64,000 bases of DNA from positions 1-64,000 of the forward strand of contig NZ_VTHK01000031.1 of assembly GCF_009765355.1 (NCBI RefSeq), written 5' to 3'. How positions within the stretch are numbered: position 1 is the first letter of the stretch; each line of letters begins with the position of its first letter. Position numbers and translations under genes: made by a program. Of the stretch, positions 52,339 through 60,911 are shown piece after piece. Source of the stretch: Amycolatopsis anabasis (GTDB lineage: Bacteria; Actinomycetota; Actinomycetes; Mycobacteriales; Pseudonocardiaceae). Under the pieces are notes generated by a model that was not told the DNA's origin, ran no database searches, and saw only the letters and a list, made by a program, of their open reading frames with translations.

Positions 52339-53597
52339 TGACGAAATCGCCGAGCCCCGAGGAACGGGGCCTCTCCCGCGCCCAATGGATGATCACCCTG
52401 CGGATCGCGCTGGTGATGTCGGTGATCATGCTGCTGATCGAAGCCCTGGTGTATTTCGTGGTGCTGTTCGCCCAACGCGCGGACACCGAACGCGAAACGC
52501 AGTGGGGAATCGACCACAACACCATCTACAGCCCGCCGGTCTGCGTGTTCATGACCGTCGAGCACAACGGTCAGATCAGTTCCACACCCGGCACTCCCCC
52601 GGGACTGCCCGTCCTGTCCAGCCTCGCCGCGGTCCGGAACGGCGGCGCGCCGATCCTGGAAGAGGTCGAACGCGACGGCGAGAACTACACGGTCCGCACC
52701 GCGCGGCGCGGGGACGAGATCGTCCAAGCGGCCTACGGGGAACGTTTCCACGACGCCGACCGCGCCCACCTGCTGCTGGCCTTCGGCATCGCCGAGCTGG
52801 TCGGGCTGCTGCTCGTCGCCGTGGCCAGCGGGCGGCTCGCCCGCCGGGCGATGACCCCGATGTCCGACGCCCTGGCCCGGCAACGACGATTCGTCGCCGA
52901 CGCCAGCCACGAACTGCGGACCCCGCTGACCCAGTTGCACACCCGTGCCCAGCTGCTGGCCCGGCGCGCGGACGCCGCGGCCTCGCCCGAGCTGACCGCG
53001 GATCTGCAGCGCCTGGTCACCAGCACCCGGCAGCTCGGCGGAGTGATCGACGACCTCCTGCTGTCCGCGCAACTGTCCCGCTCGCCCGGACCGCGCGATC
53101 CGGTGGACCTCGCCGCCCTGGCCGAGGAGGCGGTGGCCGCCGAGGACGCGCGGGCGCAGGCGGCGAGGGTGACTGTCCGGGTGCGGCGGGGCAAGGGAAA
53201 GCACCAGGTCGTCGGAATCGAACCGGCACTGCGCCGGGTACTCGCCGCGCTCGTCGACAACGCGATGGGGCACACCCCGCCGGGCGGGGAGATCGTGGTC
53301 TCCGTCGACAACCGGTCACCCGGGATCGTGCGGCTCACCGTCCGCGACACCGGGATCGGCTTTCCGCCGGAGGAAGCCGAGCGCATCTTCGAACGGTTCG
53401 CCCGGGGAACCAGCGGGCAGGGCAGACGGTTCGGACTCGGGCTCGCGCTGGTTCGCGAGGTGATCGAAAGCCATGACGGCCGGATCACCGCCACCGGCGA
53501 ACCCGGCCAGGGCGCGGTGTTCACCGTCGAACTGCCGTCGGCGCGGGTCGCCGAACCGATTCCCCGGCAACGCACGACCATGAGCAGCGCGCGGTAA
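52338..53597 (+). CDS. Sensor histidine kinase
   Basis: A 419-residue membrane-bound kinase partner of the preceding regulator. It has transmembrane segments at about 19-46 and 144-164 enclosing an external sensor loop of about 95 residues with a lone cysteine (PPVCVFMTVEHNG), and a HisKA domain with phospho-acceptor His191 (FVADASHELRTPLTQL). The HATPase_c domain has N box ALVDNAMGHTPPGG, G1 RDTGIGFPPEE and G2 GRRFGLGLALVREVIESH. ATG 52338 overlaps the regulator stop. No dedicated target gene is adjacent. The signal is unknown; the ligand-facing loop is too small for a recognised sensor fold. Confidence 0.92.
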   Translation: MTKSPSPEERGLSRAQWMITLRIALVMSVIMLLIEALVYFVVLFAQRADTERETQWGIDHNTIYSPPVCVFMTVEHNGQISSTPGTPPGLPVLSSLAAVRNGGAPILEEVERDGENYTVRTARRGDEIVQAAYGERFHDADRAHLLLAFGIAELVGLLLVAVASGRLARRAMTPMSDALARQRRFVADASHELRTPLTQLHTRAQLLARRADAAASPELTADLQRLVTSTRQLGGVIDDLLLSAQLSRSPGPRDPVDLAALAEEAVAAEDARAQAARVTVRVRRGKGKHQVVGIEPALRRVLAALVDNAMGHTPPGGEIVVSVDNRSPGIVRLTVRDTGIGFPPEEAERIFERFARGTSGQGRRFGLGLALVREVIESHDGRITATGEPGQGAVFTVELPSARVAEPIPRQRTTMSSAR

Positions 53598-53684
53598 TCC
53601 GACGCGTCGCGCAATCACTGGAAAGCGTGACCACCTCACCACGAATGTCGCATTCCAACAACCGGAAAACCGAACAAAAACCAG

Positions 53685-53872
53685 CGGAATGGCAGTAGTG
53701 ACCGCCGCTCCGGCGCAGGCGGACGCCGCGAGTCTGCCAGTAGACCGAAACGGCCGGGGACACGGCGGTGCCGGGCTATGCGGGAATGCCGTGCAACCTC
53801 GCGCTTCAGACCGTGGTGGGTGTTTCGCCGGAAATCGCCAACGAGGCGTGCGAGGCCGCCGTCCGGCCGTAA
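53685..53872 (+). pseudogene. Possible relic of a small secreted protein
   Basis: The 286 bp between the kinase and the LysR gene have no intact gene. One frame from 53689 reads MAVVTAAPAQADAASLPVD, like the end of a signal peptide. The next frame, open from 53744 to a stop at 53870-53872, reads PGYAGMPCNLALQTVVGV and on to EIANEACEAAVRP, with two cysteines as in small exported actinomycete proteins. Together they look like one small secreted protein broken by a one-base shift. The start is missing or damaged and no family match can be claimed. Confidence 0.25.
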
Positions 53873-53883
53873 CCCGAAGTCGT

Positions 53884-54813
53884 TCACGCGGTGCCCGGAT
53901 ATCGAGCGAGCAGTTCGGTATCCGGGCCGCCGAGTGCGCCGGTGTCGAGGGTTTCGGCGAATCCGGCGAGCGGTGAATCGATAGTCCAGACCAACCGGGT
54001 GCGGCGCCAGAGCTGGCCGCCGACCAGGCGCTTCAACGTGATCCCGGGATGCGATTCGGCGCACGCGGTGAACAGGCCCACCGCGTCCCCGGCGCTCACG
54101 ATGGCGGCCGCGGCGGTCTGGTCCGCGCCGAAATACCGGAACCGCGGGGCGAAACCGGCCCGCTCGCAGGCGAAGCGGAGGCTCAGTCCCAGTCCGTCCG
54201 CCCGGTCCCCCGGCGCGACCCAGGCGTCCCCGGCCAGCTCCTCGAGCGAGAGCAGATCCCGCCCGGCCAGCGGATGTTCCGCAGACAGACCGACCAGGAT
54301 CGGCTCGACCCCCAGCTCGCGCACCGCCAGGCCGCGTACCGGCGGTGGTGCGACATCCGGGAACTCGGTGACCACGGCGAGCGCGATCTTCCCGGTGCGC
54401 AGGTGTTCCAGCACGCCCGCGGAGGAGGCTTCCAGGTAGGTCAGCTGCTCGCGGTGCGGCAACCGTTCCCGGATAATCGCGGCGATCAGCGGCACCCAGG
54501 GACTGTCCACCCCGCCGAGTGCGACCGCCGAAGCCGGCTGGGTCTGCCGGGCGAGCGTTCTCGCCGTGGTCAGCAGGTCGCCGAACTGGTCGAGCAGTTC
54601 CCGGGAATGGGCGAGCACGTGCATGCCGAGTTCGGTAGGGACGACCCCGTCCGGGCGGCGCCGGAACAGCGGGCCGCCGAACCCCTGCTCGATCCGCCGC
54701 AGCTGCGCGGTCAGTCCGGACTGCGCGATCTTCAGAGTGGTGGCGGCGCGGCTGATACTGCCCGATTCGGCGACGGTGACCACGATTCGCAGGTGTCGCA
54801 GTCCCAGATCCAT
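53884..54813 (-). CDS. LysR family transcriptional regulator (cluster-associated)
   Basis: A 309-residue LysR protein: helix-turn-helix SISRAATTLKIAQSGLTAQL, then RRIEQGFGGPLFRRRPDGV, and an effector-binding domain (TYLEASSAGVLEHLRTGKIA, LVGLSAEHPLAGRDLLSL). It is the last gene of a three-gene minus-strand unit (flavin reductase - MFS - LysR) next to the 3-amino-4-hydroxybenzoate operon. It is nine bases after the MFS stop, so it is likely a pathway-specific regulator of export and perhaps of biosynthesis. Confidence 0.88.
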   Translation of the reverse strand: MDLGLRHLRIVVTVAESGSISRAATTLKIAQSGLTAQLRRIEQGFGGPLFRRRPDGVVPTELGMHVLAHSRELLDQFGDLLTTARTLARQTQPASAVALGGVDSPWVPLIAAIIRERLPHREQLTYLEASSAGVLEHLRTGKIALAVVTEFPDVAPPPVRGLAVRELGVEPILVGLSAEHPLAGRDLLSLEELAGDAWVAPGDRADGLGLSLRFACERAGFAPRFRYFGADQTAAAAIVSAGDAVGLFTACAESHPGITLKRLVGGQLWRRTRLVWTIDSPLAGFAETLDTGALGGPDTELLARYPGTA

Positions 54814-54822
54814 GTTCTTTCC

Positions 54823-56352
54823 TCACTTTCGCGGCCGGAAAGACCGGATGACGAGCACCACCCCGGTCAGGGACAGCGCGGCCGTCCAGATCGAGGTGAC
54901 GTACATGGCGTGCAGGTAAGCCCGGTCCACCGCGGCGAGCAGGTCCGGCCGACCCAACGATCGGACAACGGACCGCGCGGCTTCGGCGGAGTCCAGGGCC
55001 CGCTCGCGGAGCGCGGGCGGCAGGTCCGCGAGCGCGGGCAGGACCGCCCCGCGGTAAGCGGAGGCGAGCACCGAACCGAGTACCGCGACCCCCAGCGTGC
55101 TGCCCACCGGCCGGGTCGCGGCGTTGATCGCCGCACCGGCCCCGGTGTATTCCGGCGGCAGCGCGGCCATCATCTCCGACGTCATCGGCGCGACCACCGC
55201 ACCGATCCCGGCCCCCTGCGCGAACAGCATCAGCGCGAACCAGGCCACCGGGGTTTCCGCGTCGAACAGCAGGTAGCAACCGAACGTGCCGCTGGCCAGG
55301 AGGATCCCGGCGACCGCGGCCCACCGGACGGAAACCAGCCGCGACAGGGCCGGGGACACCTGGTTGCCGAGCACGATCCCGCCCGCGGCGGCCGTCATCA
55401 CCGCCCCGGCGGCCAGGGCGGACAACCCGTGCACGCCCTGCAGGTAGAACGCGCAGTAGAACAGCTGGCCCGCCAGGCCGAAGAAGAGCAGCAACAGCGC
55501 CACGCTGCCGCCCGCGAACCGCGGTTCGGCGAAGATCCGCACGTCGAAACTGGGCCGGTCGCGGGCGCGCTGCACCAGCACGAACACCACGAGCAGGGCG
55601 AGGCCGGTCACCAGGGACCCGACCGTGGCCGGATCCGTCCACCCGGGCCGCTGCCCGCCCCGGACGATCCCGTACACCAGGCAGCCCAGCCCCAGGACGG
55701 ACAGCGCGAGGCCGAGCGGGTCGAGCACCCGGCGATCCGCAGAACGCACCTCGGGCACCAGCGCCGCGGTGGCGGCGAGGCACACCGCCACCACCGGCAG
55801 GTTGACCAGGAACACCGCGCCCCACCGGAAATGGCTCAGCAGCAGGCCGCCCGCCACCGGACCGAGCGCGACGGCCACCCCGCCCGACGACGCCCAGATC
55901 GCGATCGCCCGGGTCCGGTCGGCCGGGGCCGAATGCCGGGTGACGAGCGCCAGCGTCGCCGGGGTGACCAGGGCCCCACCGGCGCCCATGAAGCCACGGG
56001 TCACGACCAGTTCGGTGGCGTTCGCCGAGAACGCGGCCGCGGTCGCGGCGGCGGCCAGCACGAGCAGCCCGATCATCAGGACGCGGCGCGGTCCGTACCG
56101 GTCGGCGAGGGCGCCACCGGCGAAACTTCCCGCCGCGAACACCACCGAGTAGGAGGCCACGGCCCAGGCCAGTTCGGCCGAACTCGCGCCGAGGCCGCGC
56201 ACCGGGTCGGCGAGGGTCTCCAGCGCGATGTTGAGGATCGTGTGGTCCAGCAGGACCAGCGTCTGCGCGACCACCGCCACGGCGACGATCCACCACTGCC
56301 GCGCGGTGCCGCGTTCCCGGCCGCCCAGCGCGGGCGCGAACCGGGAGGTCAC
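54823..56352 (-). CDS. MFS transporter, DHA2 (14-TMS) drug-export type
   Basis: A 509-residue EmrB/QacA-type exporter. It has LLDHTILNIALETLADPVRG (the D1 region), GALADRYGPRRVLMIGLL (motif A), and WASSGGVAVALGPVAGGLLL (motif C), with 14 hydrophobic segments. The start is GTG 56352, whose GTGA overlaps the stop of the upstream flavin reductase gene, so they are translationally coupled. Next to a biosynthetic operon this is the best candidate for the exporter of its product. Confidence 0.9.
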   Translation of the reverse strand: MTSRFAPALGGRERGTARQWWIVAVAVVAQTLVLLDHTILNIALETLADPVRGLGASSAELAWAVASYSVVFAAGSFAGGALADRYGPRRVLMIGLLVLAAAATAAAFSANATELVVTRGFMGAGGALVTPATLALVTRHSAPADRTRAIAIWASSGGVAVALGPVAGGLLLSHFRWGAVFLVNLPVVAVCLAATAALVPEVRSADRRVLDPLGLALSVLGLGCLVYGIVRGGQRPGWTDPATVGSLVTGLALLVVFVLVQRARDRPSFDVRIFAEPRFAGGSVALLLLFFGLAGQLFYCAFYLQGVHGLSALAAGAVMTAAAGGIVLGNQVSPALSRLVSVRWAAVAGILLASGTFGCYLLFDAETPVAWFALMLFAQGAGIGAVVAPMTSEMMAALPPEYTGAGAAINAATRPVGSTLGVAVLGSVLASAYRGAVLPALADLPPALRERALDSAEAARSVVRSLGRPDLLAAVDRAYLHAMYVTSIWTAALSLTGVVLVIRSFRPRK

Positions 56353-56954
56353 GGCGCCAGCGCCCGCTTGCCCGCGGCGACGACCCGGGCGAGTTCGGCC
56401 ACCCTGCGCCCGAGGTGCTCCGCGGTGGCGACGTCGGACTTGTGCACGTTCCCGGATCGGTCGTCCACATTGGACTGCGCGGCGGCGCCCTGGTAGAACC
56501 CGAGCCGGTTGAGGTCGAATTCGCTGCCGGAGGACGAGTTCCAGCCGGGGGCGAGGCCGAGGCTCACCCACACCATCCCGTGCTGCGCGGCCAGCGTGCC
56601 GAAGTAGCCCAGGGTGCCGGACTTGTCCCCCGCCATCGAACCCGAGTTGGTGAACCCCGAGGCCAGCTTGTCCTGCCATCGGCGGGTGAACCAGCGTTTC
56701 GCGCTCGCCTCGGCGAAGGTGTGGAAGGCCGCCGAGGCCGTGCCCATGTAGGTCGGGGCGCCGAAGATGATCGCGTCGGACTCGTCGAGCTGGTGCCAGT
56801 GCCGGACGGTGATCTCCTCGACCGGAATCCGGGTCACCTCGGTGCCCGGGACCTGGCTCGCCCCCGCCCGCACGGCCTCGGCGAGCCGCGCGGTGTGCCC
56901 GCGACCGCCGTGGCACGCGATCGAAAGTCGTACCGGATGCGTCCATGCGCTCAA
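56349..56954 (-). CDS. Flavodoxin-like NAD(P)H-dependent oxidoreductase
   Basis: A 201-residue flavodoxin-fold protein (WrbA/NADPH-FMN reductase group). It has the FMN phosphate loop SIACHGGRGHTARLAEAV, AIIFGAPTYMGTASAAFHT, and the later SGFTNSGSMAGDKSGTLGYF region. The start is TTG 56954, five bases after AGGAGG (56960-56965); this ribosome-binding site decides the start against the frame opening at 56990. It heads the unit with the MFS exporter and LysR gene. It is divergent from the 3-amino-4-hydroxybenzoate operon, and its redox role could be quinone or nitroso handling. Confidence 0.82.
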   Translation of the reverse strand: MSAWTHPVRLSIACHGGRGHTARLAEAVRAGASQVPGTEVTRIPVEEITVRHWHQLDESDAIIFGAPTYMGTASAAFHTFAEASAKRWFTRRWQDKLASGFTNSGSMAGDKSGTLGYFGTLAAQHGMVWVSLGLAPGWNSSSGSEFDLNRLGFYQGAAAQSNVDDRSGNVHKSDVATAEHLGRRVAELARVVAAGKRALAP

Positions 56955-56959
56955 ACCAG

Positions 56960-56965
56960 CCTCCT
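56960..56965 (-). promoter_or_regulatory. Strong ribosome-binding site fixing a TTG start
   Basis: AGGAGG on the minus strand, five bases before TTG 56954. It overrides the upstream in-frame start at 56990. Confidence 0.8.
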
Positions 56966-57152
56966 CCCAGCGCCGTCCCCGGCTCGGCAACGGCCGGTTT
57001 CCAGCATGGCAGCGAGTTATCAGAAAGTTCTCAGAACCGCATAACCGCCGAGTTATCCGGATTCGAGATGTGCGGCCTTTTGACCGCGCATGTCATTGTT
57101 TTCCAGCGATCACGAATCGCGGTTCACCCCCGAAGGAAGGCGTACCTGGGAG

Positions 57153-57959
57153 ATGGCCGATATCGGGAAATCGTTCCGAATGCGGAGACTTTCGGTCGCG
57201 GGAGACGGCAGATACCTGTTCGTCCCGCTGGACCACAGCGTGTCCGACGGCCCGGTGGTGCCGCAGGCCGGCTGGGACGAGTTGCTGCGGACCCTCGTCG
57301 ACGGCGGCGCCGACGCGGTCGTCCTGCACAAGGGCCGGGCACGCACCATCGCCCCGGAGATCCTGCGGCGGTGCGCGCTCATCGTGCACCTGAGCGCCGG
57401 GACCGTGCACGCTCAGGACACCGGCGCCAAGGTGCTCGTCGGCGAGGTCGAAGAGGCCGTGCGGCTCGGCGCGGACGCGGTGAGCGTGCACGTGAACATC
57501 GGTTCGGACACCGAGCACCGGCAACTCGCCGACCTCGGGGCGGTCGCGGCCTCGTGCGACGCCTGGAACATGCCGCTGCTGGCGATGATCTACCCGCGCG
57601 GGCCGCGCATCGCCGATCCGCACGATCCGGTGGTGCTCGCGCACGCGGTCAACATCGCCGCGGATCTGGGGGCCGATCTGGTGAAGACCTCGGTGGCGCT
57701 GCCACTGGACCGGATGGCGGAAGTGGTGGACAGCTGCCCGATCCCCATCCTCGCCGCGGGCGGTCCGCCCGACGGATCGGATCTGATCAGCTACGGGACC
57801 TCGCTGATGCTCGCCGGATGCCGGGGCCTGGCCATCGGCCGCCGGATCTTCTCCGCCCCCGCACCGGCCTCGCTGGTGTCCCGGCTCGCCGCCGTCGTGC
57901 ACGCCACCGAGGCGGGCGCCACCCACCACCAACCGACGATCTCGACAGGTGCCGCATGA
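57153..57959 (+). CDS. griI: 2-amino-4,5-dihydroxy-6-oxo-7-(phosphooxy)heptanoate synthase (GriI-like aldolase)
   Basis: A 268-residue class I aldolase of the DeoC/FbaB fold. In the GriI branch it condenses aspartate semialdehyde with dihydroxyacetone phosphate to a C7 amino-keto acid, the first step to 3-amino-4-hydroxybenzoate. It shows YLFVPLDHSVSDGPV, the Schiff-base Lys178 in GADLVKTSVALP, and the phosphate-binding IPILAAGGPPDG and GLAIGRRIF. Confirmation comes from the immediately following GriH-type gene, with which it overlaps by four bases. ATG 57153 is preferred; ATG 57090 is in frame but has no ribosome-binding site. It is the first gene of the operon. Confidence 0.88.
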   Translation: MADIGKSFRMRRLSVAGDGRYLFVPLDHSVSDGPVVPQAGWDELLRTLVDGGADAVVLHKGRARTIAPEILRRCALIVHLSAGTVHAQDTGAKVLVGEVEEAVRLGADAVSVHVNIGSDTEHRQLADLGAVAASCDAWNMPLLAMIYPRGPRIADPHDPVVLAHAVNIAADLGADLVKTSVALPLDRMAEVVDSCPIPILAAGGPPDGSDLISYGTSLMLAGCRGLAIGRRIFSAPAPASLVSRLAAVVHATEAGATHHQPTISTGAA

Positions 57960-58993
57960 AGTTCGCTTGGATCGACCTCCGCGATGTCCCGCCGGCGAAA
58001 CAGGAGTCCATTGTGGACGCCGCGATCCACGCCCGGGTGCCGGGTGTGCTCGCCGACCCGGCCGTCCTGGAGAAGCTCCCGCCAACCGTAACCGGCATCA
58101 CGCCGACGACAGTGACCGACGAGGGGCAGCTGGCGAACCTCGACGGCGACACGACCGGCTGGGTCGACGTCCACGACGACCGGACGCTCCGGCTGGCCTG
58201 CGCCGCCGCGGTCGCGCTGCCCCGCACCGTGGTCCGCTTCGCCGATCCGACCAAGATCCCGCTGGAGATCGTGCTCGCCGCCGCGGACCGCGCCCCCGGC
58301 GAACTGGTCACCGTCTGCGCCGACCTCGAGGAAGCGGCCATCGTGCTGGACGTGCTCGAACGCGGTTCGGACGGGGTCCTGCTCGCCCCCGCCGACGCCG
58401 GCGAGGTGTTCGCGCTGGCCCGGCTGCTGGAGGCTGCCTCGCCGCCGCTCGAGCTGTCCACCCTGACCGTCGACCGCATCGAGCACCACGGCCTCGGCGA
58501 CCGGGTGTGCGTGGACACCTGCACGCATTTCGCCGAGGACGAAGGCATCCTGGTCGGCTCCTACTCGACCGGTTTCATCCTGTGCTGCAGCGAAACCCAC
58601 CCCCTGCCGTACATGCCGACCCGCCCGTTCCGGGTCAACGCCGGGGCGCTGCATTCGTACGTGCTCGGCCCGGACAACCGGACGAACTACCTCAGCGAGC
58701 TCCGCTCGGGCCGCACGACGCTGGCCGTCAACGCCGAGGGCAAGACCCGGCGGGTCCTGGTCGGTCGGGCCAAACTGGAATCCCGCCCGCTGCTGACCAT
58801 CACGGCGCACGCGGCCGAGGGCCTGGAAGTGAGCCTGACCGTGCAGGACGACTGGCACGTGCGGGTGCTCGGGCCGGGCGGCAAGGTCCGCAACGTCACC
58901 GAACTGCGGCGCGGCGACGAACTGCTCGGGTACCTGGCGACGGACCAGCGGCACGTGGGCTTTCCGATCGGCGAATTCTGCAAGGAAATCTGA
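57956..58993 (+). CDS. griH: 3-amino-4-hydroxybenzoate synthase (GriH-like, 3-dehydroquinate synthase II family)
   Basis: A 345-residue protein of the archaeal-type 3-dehydroquinate synthase family. GriH members cyclise and aromatise the C7 amino sugar acid to 3-amino-4-hydroxybenzoate. The conserved block VCVDTCTHFAEDEGILVGSY, followed by STGFILCCSETHPLPYMPTR and RPFRVNAGALHSYVL, is diagnostic. The start overlaps griI (ATGA), and the stop overlaps the ligase start (TGATG). Paired with GriI it gives a shikimate-independent route to the aminohydroxybenzoate starter. Confidence 0.9.
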   Translation: MKFAWIDLRDVPPAKQESIVDAAIHARVPGVLADPAVLEKLPPTVTGITPTTVTDEGQLANLDGDTTGWVDVHDDRTLRLACAAAVALPRTVVRFADPTKIPLEIVLAAADRAPGELVTVCADLEEAAIVLDVLERGSDGVLLAPADAGEVFALARLLEAASPPLELSTLTVDRIEHHGLGDRVCVDTCTHFAEDEGILVGSYSTGFILCCSETHPLPYMPTRPFRVNAGALHSYVLGPDNRTNYLSELRSGRTTLAVNAEGKTRRVLVGRAKLESRPLLTITAHAAEGLEVSLTVQDDWHVRVLGPGGKVRNVTELRRGDELLGYLATDQRHVGFPIGEFCKEI

Positions 58994-60369
58994 TGAGCGC
59001 CGAGATGCGGGAGCTGCTCGACGGGCTGTTCGAGGCCCATCCCGGCGAATCGCCGTACCTCGCGCACGGCGACCACGTCCTGACCCGCGCGCAGTTGCGG
59101 GACGCCGTGGCCGAGGAATCCGTCGTGTTCGCCGGGCACGGCGTCGGCGCGGGCAGCACGGTGCTGCTCCAGGTGCCGCCCAGCTACACCCAGGTGGAGA
59201 CGCTGTTCGCCCTGTGGCGGCTCGGCGCGCAGGTGATGCTGGTCGACCACCGGCTCAAACCGAGCGAGGTGGACACCCTGCGCATGCTGTGCCGCCCGCA
59301 GTTCCTGGTTCGCGGCGGCGTCGCGGGCCGGTCGGCGCTCGGTTTCCAGGCCGGGTACGAACTGGTCACCGCACGGTGCGGAGACGGCCTTCCCGCGGCC
59401 ACCGGGCACCGGCTCGTGCAGTTCAGTTCGGGTTCGACCGGGCTGCCCAAGGTGATCGGGCGGACCGCGGGCTCGCTGGCCGCCGAGGTCGACCGGTTCG
59501 CGCACATCGAGGGCATGCCCGGGCCGGGTGAGCGGGTCCTGCTGCTCAGCTCGACCGTGCACAGCTTCGGCCTGATCGCGGGCCTGCTGCACTCGCTGGC
59601 CCGCGGCGTCACCGCGGTGTTCACCCGGCGGATCTCGGCGGCGGACATGCTGTCCGCGGCCACCCGGCACGAGGTGCACGCCGTGTTCGGCACCCCGTTC
59701 CACTACGAACTGCTGAGCACCGCCCGCGAACTGCCACCCCTGCCCGCCCTGCGCGCCGCGGTTTCCGGCGGGGAGATCATGCCGCCCGAGACCGCCGCGC
59801 GGTTCGCCGAACGGTTCGGCGTCGGGGTCGGCGAGTCCTACGGCACCACCGAGACCGGGGTGATCGCGATGGAGGTGAGCGGCGCCTCGCGGCCCTCGGT
59901 CGGCAAGGCCGCGCCCGGGATCCGGCTGCGGATCCGGCACGGCGAGCTGGACGTCGAGCTGCCCGAAGGGTCCCCGTACCTGCGGTCCCCCGGCGAGGAC
60001 CGGTACGTCGACGGCTGGCTGCGCACCCACGACCGGGCCGAAGTGGACGCCTCCGGCGGGGTGCGGCTGCTGGGCCGCGGTGACTCCCTGGTGGTCATCG
60101 GCGGCCTGAAGCTCGATCTGACCGAGGTGGAAGCCGTGCTGCGCGAGCACCCGCTGGTCGCCGAGGCGGTGGTCGTGCATGCCGGAGTGACCGAGGCCTA
60201 TGTCCGCGCCAACGCCTCCCCCGCGGAGTTGCTCAGCTGGTGCCGCGACCGGCTCGCCGACTACAAGGTGCCCCGGGTGATCCAGGTGCTGCCGGAACTT
60301 CCCCGCACCTCCAACGGAAAGCTCGTCCGGCGCCGCGACGCCCTCCTCGCCGTGTCACCCAACCCCTGA
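58993..60369 (+). CDS. AMP-dependent acyl/aryl ligase (starter-activating)
   Basis: A 458-residue adenylate-forming enzyme. It has the A3 phosphate loop QFSSGSTGLPKVIG, A5 GVGESYGTTETGVI, A8-like THDRAEVDASGGVRLLGRGD, and the C-terminal catalytic lysine motif RTSNGKLVRR (A10). A short N-terminal domain fits the CoA/carrier-protein ligases of aryl-polyene and manumycin-like clusters. Its position directly after griI-griH indicates that it activates 3-amino-4-hydroxybenzoate for transfer to one of the two carrier proteins downstream. It is translationally coupled to griH. Confidence 0.87.
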   Translation: MSAEMRELLDGLFEAHPGESPYLAHGDHVLTRAQLRDAVAEESVVFAGHGVGAGSTVLLQVPPSYTQVETLFALWRLGAQVMLVDHRLKPSEVDTLRMLCRPQFLVRGGVAGRSALGFQAGYELVTARCGDGLPAATGHRLVQFSSGSTGLPKVIGRTAGSLAAEVDRFAHIEGMPGPGERVLLLSSTVHSFGLIAGLLHSLARGVTAVFTRRISAADMLSAATRHEVHAVFGTPFHYELLSTARELPPLPALRAAVSGGEIMPPETAARFAERFGVGVGESYGTTETGVIAMEVSGASRPSVGKAAPGIRLRIRHGELDVELPEGSPYLRSPGEDRYVDGWLRTHDRAEVDASGGVRLLGRGDSLVVIGGLKLDLTEVEAVLREHPLVAEAVVVHAGVTEAYVRANASPAELLSWCRDRLADYKVPRVIQVLPELPRTSNGKLVRRRDALLAVSPNP

Positions 60370-60390
60370 ACCGCGCAGAAAGGCAGTGCC

Positions 60391-60663
60391 ATGCAGACGA
60401 CGTTGGAGCAGGAGATCCGCGAGTTCGTGCTCAGCACGGTCATCGAGGACATGAACCACCCGCTGAAGCCGGAAGAGGTCACCGACGACAGCCCGATCGG
60501 CGCCGGCGGGATCGACCTCGACTCGCTGAGCCTGATCGAGCTGACCATGCGGCTCGAGCGGCGCTTCGGCGTGGAATTCCCGGAAACCGACATCGAACCG
60601 CTCGGCGCGATGAAACTCGGCGAGCTGGTCAGCGACATCATCGGGCGGGGTGCGACCGCGTGA
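60391..60663 (+). CDS. Acyl carrier protein
   Basis: A 90-residue discrete carrier protein: a four-helix sequence with the phosphopantetheine serine Ser45 in GGIDLDSLSLIELTMRLE and the downstream helix ETDIEPLGAMKLGELVSDI. ATG 60391 is eight bases after AAAGG. It is followed by a second carrier protein with four-base overlap. Two different discrete carriers, as here, are characteristic of aryl-polyene and flexirubin-type clusters, one usually for the starter and one for chain extension. Confidence 0.9.
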   Translation: MQTTLEQEIREFVLSTVIEDMNHPLKPEEVTDDSPIGAGGIDLDSLSLIELTMRLERRFGVEFPETDIEPLGAMKLGELVSDIIGRGATA

Positions 60664-60911
60664 TCGCGGATACCCGGATCACCGCGGCGGCGGTGCGGGA
60701 ACTGCTCGCCGATCCGAAGATCTTCCCCGAGCTGCCGTCCGAACTGGACGACGACGCCGAATTCGCCCTCGACTCGCTCGGGCTGGTGTGGTTCCTGCAC
60801 CAGCTGGAACTCAAGTACGAGCTGACCGTCGAACCGGCCGAGGAGCACTTCACCACCTTCACCTCGATCCGCCGGATCACCGAATACCTGGCGAGGCTCG
60901 ATGAACCGTGA
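60660..60911 (+). CDS. Second acyl carrier protein
   Basis: An 83-residue carrier-like protein with Ser39 in EFALDSLGLVWFLHQLE as the phosphopantetheine site, and a C-terminal helix TFTSIRRITEYLARLDE. It is divergent from the first carrier, so it probably has a separate role. GTG 60660 overlaps the stop of the first carrier (GTGA), and its own last codons overlap the ketosynthase start by 11 bases. All three are therefore translated in a coupled way. Confidence 0.85.
   Translation: MIADTRITAAAVRELLADPKIFPELPSELDDDAEFALDSLGLVWFLHQLELKYELTVEPAEEHFTTFTSIRRITEYLARLDEP

Noticed and set aside
53636..56470. A 944-codon minus-strand open frame overlapping the LysR and MFS genes
   Set aside because: Different frame from both real genes and low-complexity composition; shadow only.
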